Assembly: GCA_947588975.1 (NCBI GenBank)
Contig: CANQAF010000056.1
Span: 1-6,084, forward strand
Source of the DNA: an uncultured Bacilli bacterium
Lineage (GTDB): Bacteria; Bacillota_I; Bacilli_A; RF39; UBA660
Length of the DNA: 6,084 nt
Reading direction: 5' to 3'
Shown here: positions 5,421 to 6,084 of the stretch, one piece after another
Layout: each line of letters starts with the position of its first letter
How positions within the stretch are numbered: the stretch's first letter is position 1
The notes under the pieces: generated by a model
The model's input: only the letters and a program-made list of their open reading frames with translations
The model's database searches: none
Told to the model about the DNA's origin: nothing
Position numbers and translations under genes: made by a program

Positions 5421-5502
5421 TTATACATAGAATCATTACAGAGACTATTAATAAAATGATAATTAGTATTAGAAATGAGATTAATAAATCTTTTTTCTTC
5501 AT
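5413..5502 (-). CDS. 29-residue hydrophobic membrane peptide, candidate type I toxin
   Basis: The ATG at 5502 reads MKKKDLLISFL, continues through an unbroken Ile/Leu/Val segment (about residues 6-25) with one Cys (C26), and ends in IKK before TAG (5413-5415). The layout is one transmembrane helix with Lys caps at both ends. A perfect AAAGGAGG Shine-Dalgarno lies 9 nt upstream, a near-consensus promoter starts the transcript about 58 nt upstream of the ATG, and a terminator follows. I recognise no named family. Its size and composition fit single-span type I toxins (the Fst, TxpA and BsrG kind), and the UTR pairing is of the sort seen in regulated toxin mRNAs. It could instead be a small regulatory membrane peptide. 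The translated frame is directly visible; toxicity is inference. Confidence 0.68.
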   Translation of the reverse strand: MKKKDLLISFLILIIILLIVSVMILCIKK

Positions 5503-5511
5503 AATATCAAG

Positions 5512-5530
5512 CCTCCTTTCTAAAAGAAAG
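5512..5530 (-). promoter_or_regulatory. strong SD with an adjoining hairpin
   Basis: AAAGGAGG (5519-5512) is a full-length Shine-Dalgarno 9 nt before the peptide ATG. Just upstream, CTTTCT/AGAAAG (5530-5516) forms a 6-bp hairpin with a 3-base loop that takes in the AAAG part of the SD. This could modestly limit ribosome access. Confidence 0.6.
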
Positions 5531-5532
5531 TT

Positions 5533-5560
5533 GGCAAGCACTCAACAATTAAGTTTCCCT
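5533..5560 (-). repeat. 5' leader arm complementary to the 3' UTR of the same mRNA
   Basis: The leader segment TTGAGTGCTTGCC (5545-5533) pairs with GGCAAGTACTCAA (5374-5362 on the minus strand) over 13 bases, with one G-U pair. The preceding GGGAAACTTAA pairs with TTAAGTCTTCCC near 5341-5352, with one bulge. The peptide mRNA can therefore close on itself end to end. In the DNA the two arms form an imperfect inverted repeat flanking the peptide gene. Confidence 0.6.
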
Positions 5561-5566
5561 ACAAAA

Positions 5567-5595
5567 ATTATATCAAACATTTGTTCTTGATACAA
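5567..5595 (-). promoter_or_regulatory. strong promoter of the small-peptide gene
   Basis: On the minus strand TTGTAT (5595-5590) and a perfect TATAAT (5572-5567) are 17 bp apart, with TGA directly before the -10. The predicted start is about 5560, at AGGGAAAC. The -35 forms part of the interrupted palindrome TTGATACAA (5587-5595). Confidence 0.72.
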
Positions 5596-5608
5596 TATGT
5601 TTTATAAA
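5581..5608 (+). promoter_or_regulatory. candidate promoter of the Nudix gene
   Basis: TTGTTC (5581-5586) and TATAAA (5603-5608) are 16 bp apart and point to the Nudix gene. They overlap the -35 region of the divergent peptide promoter, so the two may compete. A second possibility nearer the gene is TTGCAT (5636-5641) with TATATT (5660-5665), 18 bp apart. Confidence 0.35.
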
Positions 5609-5638
5609 AAAATTAGGACAATTTAGAAAACACACTTG

Positions 5639-5667
5639 CATATTGCTAATACCAATATGTATATTAG
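5639..5667. repeat. two overlapping inverted repeats before the Nudix start
   Basis: CATATTG/CAATATG (5639-5645 and 5653-5659, 7-base loop) overlaps CTAATA/TATTAG (5646-5651 and 5662-5667). The nested dyads sit just upstream of the AGGTGG SD. They could be an operator or an RNA element; I recognise no regulator for them. Confidence 0.35.
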
Positions 5668-5683
5668 ATAGGTGGTACTAATA

Positions 5684-6084
5684 ATGCATTTTTATTTATT
5701 AAATCATGAAGCAACTTTTAAAGATTTAGAAAAATTTAATTTTCCTAACCAAAAAATAGGAGTAATTGTTCATATAGAAAACTCTGATGGAGAAATACTT
5801 TTACAACAAAGAGGGGAAAAATCACGTGATGAAAATGGTTTATTTGAAGATATTGGTGGAAAGGTTGACCCAGAAGATTCAAGCTTTAAATCAGCAATTA
5901 TTCGTGAAATAAAAGAAGAAGCAGGAGAAGAAATTAATTTAGAATTTAGTGATTCAATTGGAATTTTTCACAGTTTTAAAAATGATACTAATTGGCTATT
6001 TGTAATTTATTTTGCTAAATATATTAATGGTAATATTAAAGTTATGGAACCAACAAAATGCAAGGGTTATCATTTTTTTCAATA
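5684..6084 (+). CDS. Nudix hydrolase, 3' end cut by the window
   Basis: The first 133 codons are present and the frame is still open at the window edge. Nudix enzymes hydrolyse a nucleoside diphosphate linked to another moiety, using metal ions held by the Nudix-box glutamates. The opening beta strands (KIGVIVHIENSDGEILLQQR, about 24-43) lead into a Nudix box at about 58-82: GGKVDPEDSSFKSAIIRE, then IKEEAG. REIKEEAG matches the catalytic half (R-E-U-x-E-E-x-G). The first half is one residue longer than the standard G-x5-E-x7-RE spacing and has Asp at the usual Glu position. The substrate cannot be told from sequence. AGGTGG lies 8 nt before ATG 5684. The gene is divergent from the small-peptide gene. 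Confidence 0.88.
   Translation, partial: MHFYLLNHEATFKDLEKFNFPNQKIGVIVHIENSDGEILLQQRGEKSRDENGLFEDIGGKVDPEDSSFKSAIIREIKEEAGEEINLEFSDSIGIFHSFKNDTNWLFVIYFAKYINGNIKVMEPTKCKGYHFFQ

Noticed and set aside
5338..5560. The flanking inverted repeat as the ends of a MITE or insertion sequence
   Set aside because: No target-site duplication is visible, and the arms coincide with the mRNA leader and terminator stem, which explains them better as RNA structure.
1..6084. CRISPR array, transposase, prophage or recombinase genes
   Set aside because: No regularly spaced repeats, no transposase or integrase frames and no phage structural genes are visible.

Overview
The window is AT-rich (G+C well under 35% by eye). 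It has strong AGGAGG-type Shine-Dalgarno sites, extended -10 promoters, genome-encoded CCA on both tRNAs, and protein families typical of low-GC Gram-positives: a TcaA/YvbJ-like zinc-ribbon membrane protein, UvrC and YigZ/YvyE. A low-GC Bacillota chromosome fits best. A member of the Erysipelotrichia is my guess, not something the sequence proves.

Layout, left to right: (1) tRNA-Lys(CUU) on the minus strand (9-84) with an extended -10 promoter behind it. (2) A plus-strand unit at 148-276: a near-consensus promoter, a perfect 22-bp palindrome starting at the predicted transcription start, a ribosome-binding site, and a perfect intrinsic terminator only about 93 nt downstream. A 77-codon frame (222-455) runs through that terminator. 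(3) A YigZ/IMPACT-family gene (459-1052, minus) divergent from uvrC (1120-2898, plus). The two share near mirror-image promoter-SD-start modules. (4) A two-gene operon (3067-4323 and 4339-5052) encoding two different zinc-ribbon membrane proteins. (5) Elongator tRNA-Met(CAU) (5155-5231) with a recognisable promoter and a strong terminator. (6) A compact unit at 5331-5595 on the minus strand: strong promoter, structured leader, perfect Shine-Dalgarno, a 29-residue Lys-capped single-membrane-span peptide, a hairpin starting at its stop codon and a strong terminator. (7) The 5' part of a Nudix hydrolase gene (5684 to the window end), divergent from the peptide gene.

The most interesting item is region 6. 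It has the architecture of a type I toxin mRNA: tiny hydrophobic peptide, strong SD, long UTRs, and 5'-to-3' foldback complementarity that competes with local hairpins. A short convergent RNA on the plus strand is possible, but its promoter is weak by eye. No peptide of exactly this sequence is familiar to me. The second item is the operator-promoter-terminator micro-unit at 148-276.

Functionally, uvrC (nucleotide excision repair), YigZ and the tRNAs are housekeeping genes. The zinc-ribbon pair looks like an envelope-sensing or envelope-maintenance module, by analogy with TcaA. The short peptide unit and the Nudix gene sit in what looks like an accessory interval after the tRNA-Met gene.
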